Shown here: in pieces, positions 1-7,036 of the stretch
Position numbering within the stretch: position 1 is the first letter of the stretch
Layout: every line of letters starts with the position of its first letter
Source: Tardiphaga sp.
Lineage (GTDB): Bacteria > Pseudomonadota > Alphaproteobacteria > Rhizobiales > Xanthobacteraceae
Reading direction: 5' to 3'
Length of the DNA stretch: 9,878 nucleotides
Assembly (NCBI GenBank): GCA_014377915.1
Contig: JACMOT010000165.1
Coordinates: 1 to 9,878, forward strand
Made by a program: the position numbers and the translations under genes
The notes under the pieces: generated by a model
The model's database searches: none
What the model saw: only the letters and a program-made list of their open reading frames with translations
What the model was told of the DNA's origin: nothing

Positions 1-470
1 CTCTCGTCCGTGCGGCCATGTGTCAGATCGAGATACGCGGTTTCGATCCGTTTGCGCAGTGCTGCCGGCGTTGGCGGTCGAGCCTTGGTCGGCTTGGCCC
101 GGGATTTGTCGCGCTTTTGCGCAGGCGGCGGAGCCAGGATCTCCTCGGGCGCGCTGCCAATGAAATCCGCCAGCGTCTCGCCGCTTTTTTCCAGGTATTC
201 ACCGAGACGGGCCAGCAGGCTGGATAGCGTCCGCTGCGCTGGCGGCAGCGCAGCGGAAAGGTTCGCCGCGGTCCAGGCCCAACCAGCGTCGGCCAGCGTC
301 AGAGTATAGCCGTTGCCGACCTTGCCGGCCGTAATCAGTCTGTGGCTTGCAAGGGCTTCCCGGTCGGCCTTCTTCACTGCTGGCATCAGTTCGGCCTGCT
401 TGCAGGTGCCATGGCACGCAAGAATCCCGAACAGCAAAAGCGCCTGGTTCGGTGTCGGATCGTAACTCAA
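1..470 (-). CDS. winged-helix-like hypothetical protein, TTG start, 3' end beyond left edge
   Basis: The minus-strand frame is open from position 470 to the window edge (156 codons visible, no stop). The start is taken as TTG at 470-468: AGGAGG at 484-479 stands 8 nt before it, and the TTG shares two bases with the TGA of the upstream nuclease gene (TTGA), so the two are probably translationally coupled. No ATG in this frame lies near the ribosome site. Residues about 10-68 (LLLFGILACHGTCKQAEL, then KADREALASHRLI, then GNGYTLTLADAGWAW) read like a winged helix: helix, turn-helix, and a two-strand wing. Residues about 70-110 are helical. Residues about 113-136 form a Pro/Lys/Ala-rich linker, after which another helical segment begins (ALRKRIETAYLDL) and is cut off. 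I do not recognise the family. Coupling to a nuclease suggests a DNA-binding or accessory role; that is inference. Confidence 0.75.
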   Translation of the reverse strand, partial: MSYDPTPNQALLLFGILACHGTCKQAELMPAVKKADREALASHRLITAGKVGNGYTLTLADAGWAWTAANLSAALPPAQRTLSSLLARLGEYLEKSGETLADFIGSAPEEILAPPPAQKRDKSRAKPTKARPPTPAALRKRIETAYLDLTHGRTDE

Positions 471-1444
471 GGCGATGTCCTCCTCAGATTGACGACGCGG
501 CGCACCTTTTCTAATGAACGGTCGAGGTCCAGCTGCACCTCGGCATTGGTGAGCCGCAGAACGAAATAACCTGCCACGAGAAGTTCGTAATCCCGATGAC
601 GGTCGGCACCGTAATTGGGATCACGCTCGTGCTCGGCGCCATCAAGCTCGACGACAACCTTGCCGTCGCGCCACAGCAGGTCAACCCGCGGTGTCGGCCC
701 GAGCGGGCCAAGCTGTAGTGTAACTTCGTCCTCGAAAAGGCCTGCAAGGTCGGGGGCGCCGCGCAGTGCTGCGCGCATGCGTCGCTCTGTCGCGCTTCCC
801 GACGCGATCGCGGATAATGGGATGAGCCGCTGCACCGCGGGCTCGACAGGCGAAGCATCGACCGTGAAGGCATTATAGAGCAGGGCGTCCCATGGCGCGT
901 CCTGCGCCGGCGCTTCGCTGAGTAGCGTCACCACAGCGGCGCCGTGGCGCCGACACCAGTCAAGTGCTGCGATGATAGGTGCCGCGCGGTCGCTGCGCGA
1001 AGGGCTGACGTCGGCGAGCAGTGTGAGATCCGGAAGGACCGACAGCAGATGCGCGAATTCTGTTTCAGGCGCAAGCTGTCGAAATCTGGGACGGCGGCCG
1101 GTCATGGCCAAGCGTAGCGCCGCGCGTCGCCACCCCGAGCGTAGGCGCGGGAAATCCTTCAGCACCGGATCGGGATCGTCCCAATCCGGTGCCCGCGCAA
1201 CGACCAGATCAGCCAGATCGTTGAGAATTAGATCGATCGCAACGGCTATCGTTGCGGCATTATCGAATTCCAGTCGCAGCATGGGGCGCGTGGCAGCGGC
1301 CCTTGACAACATTTGGCCGAGCTCAGTCTGACCGATACCAATGACAGTTATGGCCTCGCCGGCACGCAACGTCTCCAGTCTGGCCACAAGGCCGCCTTTT
1401 GGTTCCGGAGTTGCTGAAATAGCTTGCTGCGTCACGATCGGCAT
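467..1444 (-). CDS. protein with C-terminal DUF559-type PD-(D/E)XK nuclease domain
   Basis: 325 aa. The C-terminal ~110 residues match the DUF559 / Vsr-like endonuclease fold: ATERRMRAAL (E220), RVDLLWRDGKVVVELDGAEH (D255, E266, D268, H272), then a D-x-x-R-D helix (D281-D285) and the closing strand and helix GYFVLRLTNAEV. This is the usual order of acidic residues in the family. Residues ~30-200 are unassigned. They alternate hydrophobic strands and helices (AITVIGIG at 31-38, DLTLLADVS at 139-147, GAAVVTLLSE at 168-177), as in a P-loop NTPase core, but no GK[ST] Walker A is present, so at most this is a degenerate ATPase-like domain (inference). The ATG at 1444 follows an in-frame TAG about 30 nt upstream; no good ribosome site is seen. 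It overlaps the next gene by TTGA. A nuclease role in DNA processing or defence is likely, but the target is unknown. Confidence 0.85.
   Translation of the reverse strand: MPIVTQQAISATPEPKGGLVARLETLRAGEAITVIGIGQTELGQMLSRAAATRPMLRLEFDNAATIAVAIDLILNDLADLVVARAPDWDDPDPVLKDFPRLRSGWRRAALRLAMTGRRPRFRQLAPETEFAHLLSVLPDLTLLADVSPSRSDRAAPIIAALDWCRRHGAAVVTLLSEAPAQDAPWDALLYNAFTVDASPVEPAVQRLIPLSAIASGSATERRMRAALRGAPDLAGLFEDEVTLQLGPLGPTPRVDLLWRDGKVVVELDGAEHERDPNYGADRHRDYELLVAGYFVLRLTNAEVQLDLDRSLEKVRRVVNLRRTSP
479..484 (-). promoter_or_regulatory. Shine-Dalgarno AGGAGG deciding a TTG start
   Basis: On the minus strand AGGAGG ends 8 nt before the TTG at 470. It lies within the last codons of the upstream nuclease gene. 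This full-consensus site is the main reason for calling the TTG as a start codon. Confidence 0.75.
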
Positions 1445-1691
1445 TGCACGCTCTGGTTCAGCAAAATGCTATAGCACGCCATAGGTGAAGGTTGAAAGTG
1501 ATCGACAAGTTCTCGATCGTCTTGTGCACTGACGTCGCGTGATGACTCCGGAACGGGCCGGGAAACGACGCTGTGCCGGGGATTTCGCCTGTTGATGCCA
1601 TGGCGCCAGGGATCTGGCGCTGGTTTCGCTTGCCGCCACGGTGGCGAGCCGGGCAGTGTGCCTCTATGCATATTTTGTAAGGCCATTGATC
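1445..1691. promoter_or_regulatory. divergent promoter region between nuclease and TAXI genes
   Basis: About 247 bp separate two divergent starts, so promoters for both must lie here. Leftward, a weak sigma70-like pair can be read on the minus strand: TTTCAA (1497-1492), an 18-nt gap and TATAGC (1473-1468). Dyads seen: ACAAG (1505-1509) with CTTGT (1521-1525), separated by 11 nt; and GCGCCAG (1603-1609) with CTGGCGC (1614-1620), loop GGAT. None matches an operator I can name. Confidence 0.35.
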
Positions 1692-2657
1692 ATGAACATC
1701 GTTCGCATCGCCATCGCGGCTCTGCTGTCGCTCAGCGCAGCCGCATCGGCACAGGATGGAGGCAAGCCTATATCGATCCCCACCATCTCCCTCGGCACTG
1801 CGACGCCGGGCGGCGGCTTTCCGCTCTATGGCGGCGCCTATGCCGAAGTGATGAACAGGGCCGATCCGACGCTGTCGATCGTGCCGCGCGCCACCAAGGG
1901 CAGTTTCGAGAACATTCCGCTGCTGGAGGCCGGTCAGCTCGATATCGCGCTGGTGGCCGGCGAGCCGGCCTATGAGGCGTTCCAGGGCATTGGCCGGCCG
2001 CCGACGCGGCTGAAGATCATCAGCGCGCTGTATTCCAACCCCGGCATGTTCGTGGTCCGCGCCGACAGCCCGTACCGCACCATCCGTGATCTGGTCGGCA
2101 AACCGGTCGCCTTCGGTGCCAGGGGCTCCGGCCTTCCGGTGCTGGCGCGTTACGTGCTGGATGGCCTCGGCCTGAAACAGGAGGGCGATTTCGAGGCGGT
2201 CTATCTCGACCGCGCCGGCGACGGCCCGGCGATGGTGCTGGATGGCCGCGTCGCCGCTTTGTGGGGCGCCGGCCTCGGCTGGCCCGGCTTCAAGGCGATG
2301 GCCGACACCCCAGGCGGGGCGCGCTTCATCGTGCCGAGCGCGGAAGAGATCGCGCAGATCCGTGCCAGACACAGCTTCCTGAAACCGATGCAGGTCGCGC
2401 CCTACAGCTATTCGCGGCAGGACGTGGCGATCGACTCGGTGGGCTCGTGGAGCTATCTGCTGGCGCGCGAGACGCTGCCCGACGACATCGCCTATCGGCT
2501 GGCCAAGACGCTGCACGGCGCGGAAGCCGCCTTTGGTGCGCGGCTGACGCAGGCGAAAGAGAGCACGGCGACCAACACCGTGGCCTCGGCGCCGGACCAG
2601 TCGCGGATCCATCCCGGCGCATTGAAATATTTTCGCGAGATCGGGCTGGTAAAGTAG
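1692..2657 (+). CDS. TAXI family TRAP transporter solute-binding subunit
   Basis: 321 aa periplasmic binding protein of the TRAP-associated extracytoplasmic immunogenic (TAXI) family. The chosen ATG at 1692 opens a clear signal peptide (MNIVRIAIAALLSLSAAASA, cleavage before Q21) and has AAGG 9 nt upstream. The frame continues 17 codons further up, but that extension would bury the signal peptide. The mature N-terminus has the family pattern ISLGTATPGGGFPLYGGAYA, then GSFENIPLLEAGQLDIALV, the characteristic strand for ligand contact. Later come the DLVGKPVAFGARGSG segment and a C-terminal helix pair ending IHPGALKYFREIGL. Such proteins hand small acids such as glutamate or dicarboxylates to a DctQM-type Na+-coupled permease, but no permease gene is in the window, so this is an orphan receptor here. 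The substrate cannot be told from sequence. It converges on the ABC binding-protein gene. Confidence 0.9.
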   Translation: MNIVRIAIAALLSLSAAASAQDGGKPISIPTISLGTATPGGGFPLYGGAYAEVMNRADPTLSIVPRATKGSFENIPLLEAGQLDIALVAGEPAYEAFQGIGRPPTRLKIISALYSNPGMFVVRADSPYRTIRDLVGKPVAFGARGSGLPVLARYVLDGLGLKQEGDFEAVYLDRAGDGPAMVLDGRVAALWGAGLGWPGFKAMADTPGGARFIVPSAEEIAQIRARHSFLKPMQVAPYSYSRQDVAIDSVGSWSYLLARETLPDDIAYRLAKTLHGAEAAFGARLTQAKESTATNTVASAPDQSRIHPGALKYFREIGLVK

Positions 2658-2699
2658 CGCAAGTAACAGAGCGGTGCTGATGCTCTGGCCTCGCCAATT

Positions 2700-2815
2700 C
2701 ATTGCGAGGAGAGAAGCGACGCGGCAATCCAGAAGGCCGCAAGCTCAGGAAGACTGGATTGCTTCGTCGCAACGGCAAAGGGGAAAGCCAATTGGCTTTC
2801 CCTGACCTCGCAATG
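2700..2815. repeat. long interrupted inverted repeat (REP-like intergenic element)
   Basis: The outer arms CATTGCGAGG (2700-2709) and CCTCGCAATG (2806-2815) are exact complements. The inner arms at 2716-2732 and 2754-2770 (the right one reads CTGGATTGCTTCGTCGC) pair with two mismatches. The unit resembles the intergenic hairpin repeats common in Bradyrhizobium, Rhodopseudomonas and relatives (from memory). It fills most of the gap between two convergent genes, where it could end transcription from both sides. A second palindrome is nested in the right arm. Confidence 0.75.
2781..2802. repeat. 22-nt perfect palindrome nested in the repeat
   Basis: The half GGGAAAGCCAA is followed directly by its exact complement TTGGCTTTCCC, with no spacer. 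It interrupts the right arm of the larger inverted repeat and has no counterpart in the left arm, so it looks like an insertion into or an extension of that arm. In RNA it would form a side hairpin. On neither strand is it followed by a T-run. Confidence 0.8.
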
Positions 2816-2832
2816 ACGGCTGAGGAGGCGTA

Positions 2833-4035
2833 CTACTTATTCCCCAACTTGCACGCAGGGTCCGGCGGGCCGAATGCATCTTCGCCGGAAATCTTTGCCA
2901 GGATTTTGTAGTAGTCCCACGGATATTTCGACGCATCCGGCGACTTCACCTGTACCAGCATCAGGTCGTGCACCATCAGTCCGTCCTCGCGCAGGTGGCC
3001 GTTGCGGGCGAAAAAATCCTCGATCGGTTTTTCCCGCATTTTCGCCGCGACCTTCAAGGGTTCGTCGGTGCCGGCGTCGCGGATGGCATTAAGATAGACC
3101 ATCACCGATGAATAGACGCCGGCCTGCCACATCGTCGGCATTCGCTTCATCTTGGCAAAATAGCGCTTCGACCAGTCGCGGGTCTTGTCGTCCATGTCCC
3201 AATAGAACGCGGTGGTCAGCAGCAGGCCCTGCGCGCTCGGCAGCCCCAGCGAATCCACGTCGGTGATCAAAGCCAGCAATGCCGCCATCTGCTGGCCACC
3301 CTTGAACACGCCCAATTCGCCGGCGGTCTTGATCTCGTTGATGTTGTTCGGCGGCCCGCCGGCGATGCCGATGATCTTGGCCTTCGAGGCCTGCGCCTGC
3401 AGCACGAAGGACGACAGGTCGGAGGTGCCGAACGGCGGCCGGGCGGCGCCGAGAATTTTGGCGCCGGCCTTGTTGATCACCGCGGAGGCGTCGCGCTCCA
3501 GCGCGTGGCCGAACGCGATGTCGTCGGTGATGAAGAACCATGAATCGCCGCCGCGCTTCACCACCTCCTGCGCGGTGCCGACGGCGAGTGCGCGGGTGTC
3601 GAACACCCATTGCATCGTATAGGGCGAACAGAATTTGCCGTGGAAATCCGCGGCGCCAGTCGAGTGGGTGATGAACAGTCGCTTCTTGTCGTTGGCGACG
3701 TTCTGCACCGCGAGTCCGACCGCCGACACCGGGACGTCGACAATCAGGTCGACCTGATCGATATCGTACCAGCGCCGCGCCAGCGCGGCGCCGATATCCG
3801 GCTTGAGCTGGTGATCGCCGACGATGACGGCGATGGGCTTGCCGAGCACGCTGCCGCCAAAATCCTCCACCGCCATCTGCGCCGCGGTCACCGAGCCCTG
3901 GCCCGACGGCGTCGAGGCCGGGCCGTTCATGTCGGTGAGCACGCCGATCTTGACGACGTCGTCGGAGATTTGGGCAGAGGCAGGAGAGCCGAGCAGCGCA
4001 AGGGCGCCCAATGCGAGCGTGAGTCCGCGGAACAT
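2833..4035 (-). CDS. ABC transporter substrate-binding protein, Leu/Ile/Val-type (Peripla_BP_6)
   Basis: 400 aa, a normal length for the branched-chain amino acid / amide (HAAT) binding-protein family. The ATG at 4035 has GGGAGG 9 nt upstream and starts a signal peptide (MFRGLTLALGALALLGSPASA, cleavage before Q22). The frame stays open further upstream, but no signal-peptide-like start is found there. The mature part begins DDVVKIGVLTDMNGPAS, the family opening, with GQGSVTAAQMAVEDFGG next. It then shows the typical ANDKKRLFITHSTG, WFFITDDIAFGHALERDA and FVLQAQASKAKIIGIAGG blocks, and the late MKRMPTMWQAGVYSSVMVYLNAI block. It binds a small ligand in the periplasm for an ABC importer, but no permease or ATPase gene is nearby. 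Rhizobial paralogues are often tied to uptake of aromatic or organic acids; the ligand here is unknown. Confidence 0.92.
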   Translation of the reverse strand: MFRGLTLALGALALLGSPASAQISDDVVKIGVLTDMNGPASTPSGQGSVTAAQMAVEDFGGSVLGKPIAVIVGDHQLKPDIGAALARRWYDIDQVDLIVDVPVSAVGLAVQNVANDKKRLFITHSTGAADFHGKFCSPYTMQWVFDTRALAVGTAQEVVKRGGDSWFFITDDIAFGHALERDASAVINKAGAKILGAARPPFGTSDLSSFVLQAQASKAKIIGIAGGPPNNINEIKTAGELGVFKGGQQMAALLALITDVDSLGLPSAQGLLLTTAFYWDMDDKTRDWSKRYFAKMKRMPTMWQAGVYSSVMVYLNAIRDAGTDEPLKVAAKMREKPIEDFFARNGHLREDGLMVHDLMLVQVKSPDASKYPWDYYKILAKISGEDAFGPPDPACKLGNK

Positions 4036-4129
4036 TCGACATCGCCTCCCGGTCAATCGCGGCGCATTGGCCGCTTGTTGTTGGGGACAGCGTAGCGCAA
4101 TCGGTGCGCGGCTGGGAAGCCGCTCCGTT

Positions 4130-4169
4130 CGGCATTCCCAGCGCGCCAACCGGCGCGCTGGGAATGCCG
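4130..4169 (-). terminator. perfect 18-bp stem-loop downstream of mobA
   Basis: The arm CGGCATTCCCAGCGCGCC (4130-4147) and its exact complement (4152-4169) enclose a 4-nt loop. The structure begins 11 nt after the mobA stop codon and lies upstream of the ABC binding-protein gene on the same strand. It has no following T-run, so it may be an mRNA-stabilising or Rho-assisted end rather than a classical intrinsic terminator. Its position suggests it separates the mobA transcript from the next gene. Confidence 0.6.
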
Positions 4170-4180
4170 ACATGCGTCCT

Positions 4181-4807
4181 CTACTTGCCGTCGAGTGCCG
4201 CCAACCGCTGAGCCTCCGCGAGGTCCTCGGTGGTGTTGGTGTTGAAGAATGGATCGCGCGGCGTGGCCGGCCACTCCACGGTGGCGAGCCGGTAGCGCGC
4301 GGTCCAGCGCGCGACCTTGCGGATATCCTCCCGCACCAGGGCTTGGCGCAGCTCATGGCGCAGGCTCACATCCCACAACCCGATCACCGGATGCGACTGC
4401 CCGGCGGACGCCGCGACCGCGAGCTGCGCGTCCTCGGCGTGGCGCGCCTGCCGCAGCCGTTGCACCAGATCGCATGGCAGAAAGGGGCAGTCGCCGGCGA
4501 CGCTGATCATCCAGCCCGCCTGCGGAAAATGCAAGGCGTACCAGTCCAGCGCGGCAACAATACCGGCCAGCGGGCCGGGATAGTCGGCGAGGTCGTCGGC
4601 CACCACCGGCAGGCCAAACGCCTTGAAACGGGCGGCATCCCCATTGGCGTTCAGGACCAGGCCGTCGCATTGCGGGGCGAGCCGGTCGATCACCCGTTGC
4701 AGCAACAGCCGGCCGCCGACCTCGCGCATCGGCTTGTCGCCGCCGCCCATTCTTCGTGCCAGACCGCCTGCCAAGATTACGCCCGGTGTTATAGGTATTT
4801 CGGCCAT
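4181..4807 (-). CDS. mobA: molybdenum cofactor guanylyltransferase MobA
   Basis: 208 aa from the chosen ATG. MobA joins GMP from GTP to molybdopterin-bound molybdenum in the cytoplasm, giving the bis-MGD cofactor used by DMSO-reductase-family enzymes such as nitrate reductase and formate dehydrogenase. Visible motifs: the nucleotide-binding [16 protein letters not shown] (residues 12-27, with the invariant G-G-x-x-x-R-x-G and DK), the metal-binding VAGDCPFLP (D106), and the late [12 protein letters not shown] (about residues 185-196). The ATG at 4807 has AGGG 5 nt upstream and leaves the usual short lead before the first strand. ATGs at 4825 and 4843 are in frame and would add 6 or 12 residues, without a clear ribosome site. 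No mobB or moa gene is next to it. It is divergent from a tusA-family gene. Confidence 0.93.
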   Translation of the reverse strand: MAEIPITPGVILAGGLARRMGGGDKPMREVGGRLLLQRVIDRLAPQCDGLVLNANGDAARFKAFGLPVVADDLADYPGPLAGIVAALDWYALHFPQAGWMISVAGDCPFLPCDLVQRLRQARHAEDAQLAVAASAGQSHPVIGLWDVSLRHELRQALVREDIRKVARWTARYRLATVEWPATPRDPFFNTNTTEDLAEAQRLAALDGK

Positions 4808-4891
4808 TTTTGCCCTGTCTGTCATGGCTGCTGCATAGGACATTCGGGACCCGCCGGATATAACGCCCGCGCACCGGATGGAGTTAGCTGC

Positions 4892-5140
4892 ATGGCCCGA
4901 ACCCTACTCGACCTCACCGGACTGAAGTGTCCGCTACCGGCGCTGATGACGGGCAAGGCACTGAAGGCGCTGGCCGTCGGCGAGCGGCTCGAAGTGTGCT
5001 GCACGGATCCACTCGCCATCATCGATATTCCCGTACTGATTCAACAGACCGGAAATACCATCGAAGCCACCGAACGTCGTGGTGATATCATTGTGTTTTT
5101 GATCGCAAAACGAAATGGAGCGATCGCGGATTCGGATTGA
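4892..5140 (+). CDS. tusA: TusA-family sulfurtransferase
   Basis: 82 aa, the normal size for the TusA / SirA / YeeD family of small sulfur carriers. The signature CPLP stands at residues 13-16 in [14 protein letters not shown], with Cys13 as the expected persulfide-carrying residue, followed by the family's amphipathic helix and the [17 protein letters not shown] block. The ATG at 4892 has GGAG 8 nt upstream. Members pass sulfur for tRNA thiolation, molybdenum cofactor or enzyme sulfuration. Divergent placement next to mobA agrees with a link to molybdoenzyme maturation (TusA is known to affect sulfur supply to Moco synthesis in E. coli), but that link is inference here. The symbol is a family-level assignment; the extra pair CC at 36-37 is not part of the motif. 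Confidence 0.9.
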   Translation: MARTLLDLTGLKCPLPALMTGKALKALAVGERLEVCCTDPLAIIDIPVLIQQTGNTIEATERRGDIIVFLIAKRNGAIADSD

Positions 5141-5330
5141 TTTTGCTGCAGCGCAACGCGAAAGCTAGTAAAATTTTTGCATTTTCACCATTGGACTATC
5201 GACTCGCCGCGGCCATTCTGGCCCAGTAAATCGGGCGGCGCACAGATGCATATCGCGTGTCGCAGGGGAACTACACTTACCACACCAGACGGCAGACGAT
5301 CCGCCACGGACGTCCGCAGGGGAGGCTTCC

Positions 5331-6986
5331 ATGACCACGATCGGCAATGCGGGAACTCTATCCGGCACCAAGCCCGGGATTCTCGACCGCGAGCGCATCA
5401 TCGCCACCGCCGGCTTCAACCGCTGGCTGGTGCCGCCCGCGGCGCTTTGCATCCATCTGTGCATCGGGATGGCCTATGGCTTCAGCGTGTTCTGGCTGCC
5501 GCTGTCGCAGGCGATCTCCAATCCCGCAGGCAAGCAAGTGTGCGATGGTATGAGCCTGGCGACCGAATTGTTTACCACCACCTGCAACTGGAAGGTCGCC
5601 AGCCTGGGCTGGATGTACACGCTGTTCTTCGTGCTGCTCGGCGTCTCCGCCGCGATCTGGGGCGGCTAGCTCGAGCGGGTCGGGCCGCGCAAGGCTGGCT
5701 TCGTCGCCGCCCTGTGCTGGTGCGGCGGCCTCGTGCTGGGCTCGATCGCGGTCTACACGCATCAGCTCTGGTTGTTATGGATCGGCTCCGGCGTGATCGG
5801 CGGCACCGGCCTCGGCCTGGGCTACATCTCGCCGGTGTCGACCCTGGTGAAATGGTTTCCAGACCGTCGCGGCATGGCGACCGGCATGGCGATCATGGGG
5901 TTTGGTGGCGGCGCGATGATCGGGTCGCCGCTCGCCAACCTGCTGATGAACTATTTCAAGACCCCGACCGATGTCGGCGTCTGGCAGACCTTCCTGGCGA
6001 TGGGCGTGATCTACTTCGTGTTCATGACGATCGGTGCGTTCTCGTACCGCATCACCCCGCCAAACGGGCGTCCGGAAGGCTGGACTGCGCCGGTTACCGC
6101 CAATGCCATGATCACCACCGGCCATGTGCATCTCGACAATGCGCACAAGACCCCGCAGTTCTGGTTGATCTGGGGCGTGCTCTGCCTCAACGTCTCGGCG
6201 GGTATCGGTGTCATCGGCATGGCGTCGCCGATGTTGCAGGAGATTTTCGCGGGCAAGCTGATCGGGCTGCCCGACGTCTCCTTCAGCCAGCTTTCGGCCG
6301 CGCAGAAGACCACCATCGCCGGCATTGCCGCCGGTTTCGCGGGTCTGATCTCGCTGTTCAACATTGGCGGCCGCTTCGTCTGGGCGTCGCTGTCGGACAA
6401 GCTCGGTCGTAAGAACACCTACTACACCTTCTTCATTCTGGGCATCGTGCTTTACGCGATGGTGCCGACCTTCGCGGCGATGGGAAGCAAGGTGATGTTC
6501 GTGCTGGCCATCGGCATCATCCTGTCGATGTATGGCGGCGGCTTTGCCACGGTCCCGGCCTATCTCGCCGATATTTTCGGCACCCAGTTCGTCGGCGCCA
6601 TCCACGGACGGTTGCTGACGGCGTGGGCCACGGCGGGCATTGTCGGCCCGGTGGTGGTGAACTACATCCGTGAATTCCAGATCAGCGCCGGCGTGCCGCG
6701 GGCCCAGGGCTATGACTTCACGATGTATATTCTCGCCGGCATGCTGGTGCTCGGTCTGATCTGCAACATGCTGGTCCGGCCGCTGGCTCCGCGCTGGTTC
6801 ATGAAGACGGAGGAAGTCGCCGCGCTGCAGGCCAAGGGCGCTACCTCGAATACCGGCGGCGGCTCTTACGGCATCGGCAAGGGTGGCTTGGACGCCTCGA
6901 CGGCGGCGTTCTGGGCCTTTGTCGGCGTGCCGCTGCTGTGGGGGGTCTGGCTGACGATGCAAAGCGCGGTCCGCATCTTCCAGTAA
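5331..6986 (+). pseudogene. OFA-family MFS transporter (oxalate/formate antiporter-like), interrupted by in-frame TAG
   Basis: One continuous frame of 551 codons, apart from TAG at codon 113. The ATG at 5331 follows AGGGGAGG with a 5-nt gap, a strong start. Upstream of the stop lie a cytoplasmic N-terminus, TM1 (LVPPAALCIHLCIGMAYGFS) and TM2 (WMYTLFFVLLGVSAAIWGG). Reading continues with LERVGPRKAGF, so the stop sits in motif A (G-G-x-L-E-R-x-G-P-R-K) between TM2 and TM3. Ten further hydrophobic segments follow, with a second motif-A-like loop SLSDKLGRKN. The last ~25 residues (FWAFVGVPLLWGVWLTMQS) form an extra C-terminal helix like the separate small subunit found with some OFA transporters. 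Such proteins exchange oxalate, formate or related monocarboxylates at the inner membrane. The 112-residue piece and any restart (for example GTG at 5733, no ribosome site) should not transport alone. No second lesion is visible, which points to a recent mutation, a sequencing error or stop readthrough. Confidence 0.85.
5667..5669 (+). other. in-frame amber codon (TAG), probably from TGG (Trp)
   Basis: The codons read GGC GGC TAG CTC GAG CGG. OFA-family proteins usually carry an aromatic or aliphatic residue here, followed by L-E-R (family knowledge), and a single G-to-A change turns TGG into TAG. The frame is identical on both sides, so no insertion or deletion is involved. Confidence 0.85.
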
Positions 6987-7004
6987 GCGCGACCACAATT
7001 AAAC

Positions 7005-7036
7005 AAAGGCCGGCAGCCTCGCGTTGCCGTCCTTTT
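7005..7036 (+). terminator. intrinsic terminator after the MFS gene
   Basis: AAAGGCCGGCA (7005-7015) pairs with TGCCGTCCTTT (7025-7035) with a single mismatch around a 9-nt loop, and ends in TTTT. It starts 18 nt after the transporter stop codon, as expected for its own terminator. Confidence 0.7.

Noticed and set aside
1636..1652. 17-nt sequence CCACGGTGGCGAGCCGG also present exactly at 4276-4292
   Set aside because: One copy is within mobA coding sequence and the other in an intergenic region, with no flanking similarity; likely a chance match in GC-rich DNA.
4036..4172. Possible longer start for the ABC binding protein at ATG 4172, preceded by AGAGG
   Set aside because: The extension runs through the perfect stem-loop, reads as Arg/Pro-rich non-coding sequence and would bury the clear signal peptide. 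ATG 4035 has GGGAGG and the normal family N-terminus.
3824..4891. Long open plus-strand frame leading into the tusA-family gene
   Set aside because: It runs antisense to the ABC binding protein and mobA and has no family features until the TusA start at 4892; the sulfurtransferase is complete without it.
5141..5330. AT-richer stretch before the transporter, searched for sigma70 or sigma54 promoters
   Set aside because: No -35/-10 or -24/-12 pair with acceptable spacing was found; a promoter probably exists but I cannot place it.
5665..5676. Adjacent NheI- and XhoI-like sites (GCTAGC, CTCGAG) around the amber codon, suggesting a cloning scar
   Set aside because: The surrounding codons continue the natural protein without any insertion, and one base change from TGG creates the first site; coincidence is the simpler view.
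5775..6998. Long minus-strand open frame opposite the transporter
   Set aside because: The composition (His/Arg/Asp-rich, no hydrophobic core) is that of an antisense shadow in high-GC DNA; the plus strand encodes a clear membrane protein.
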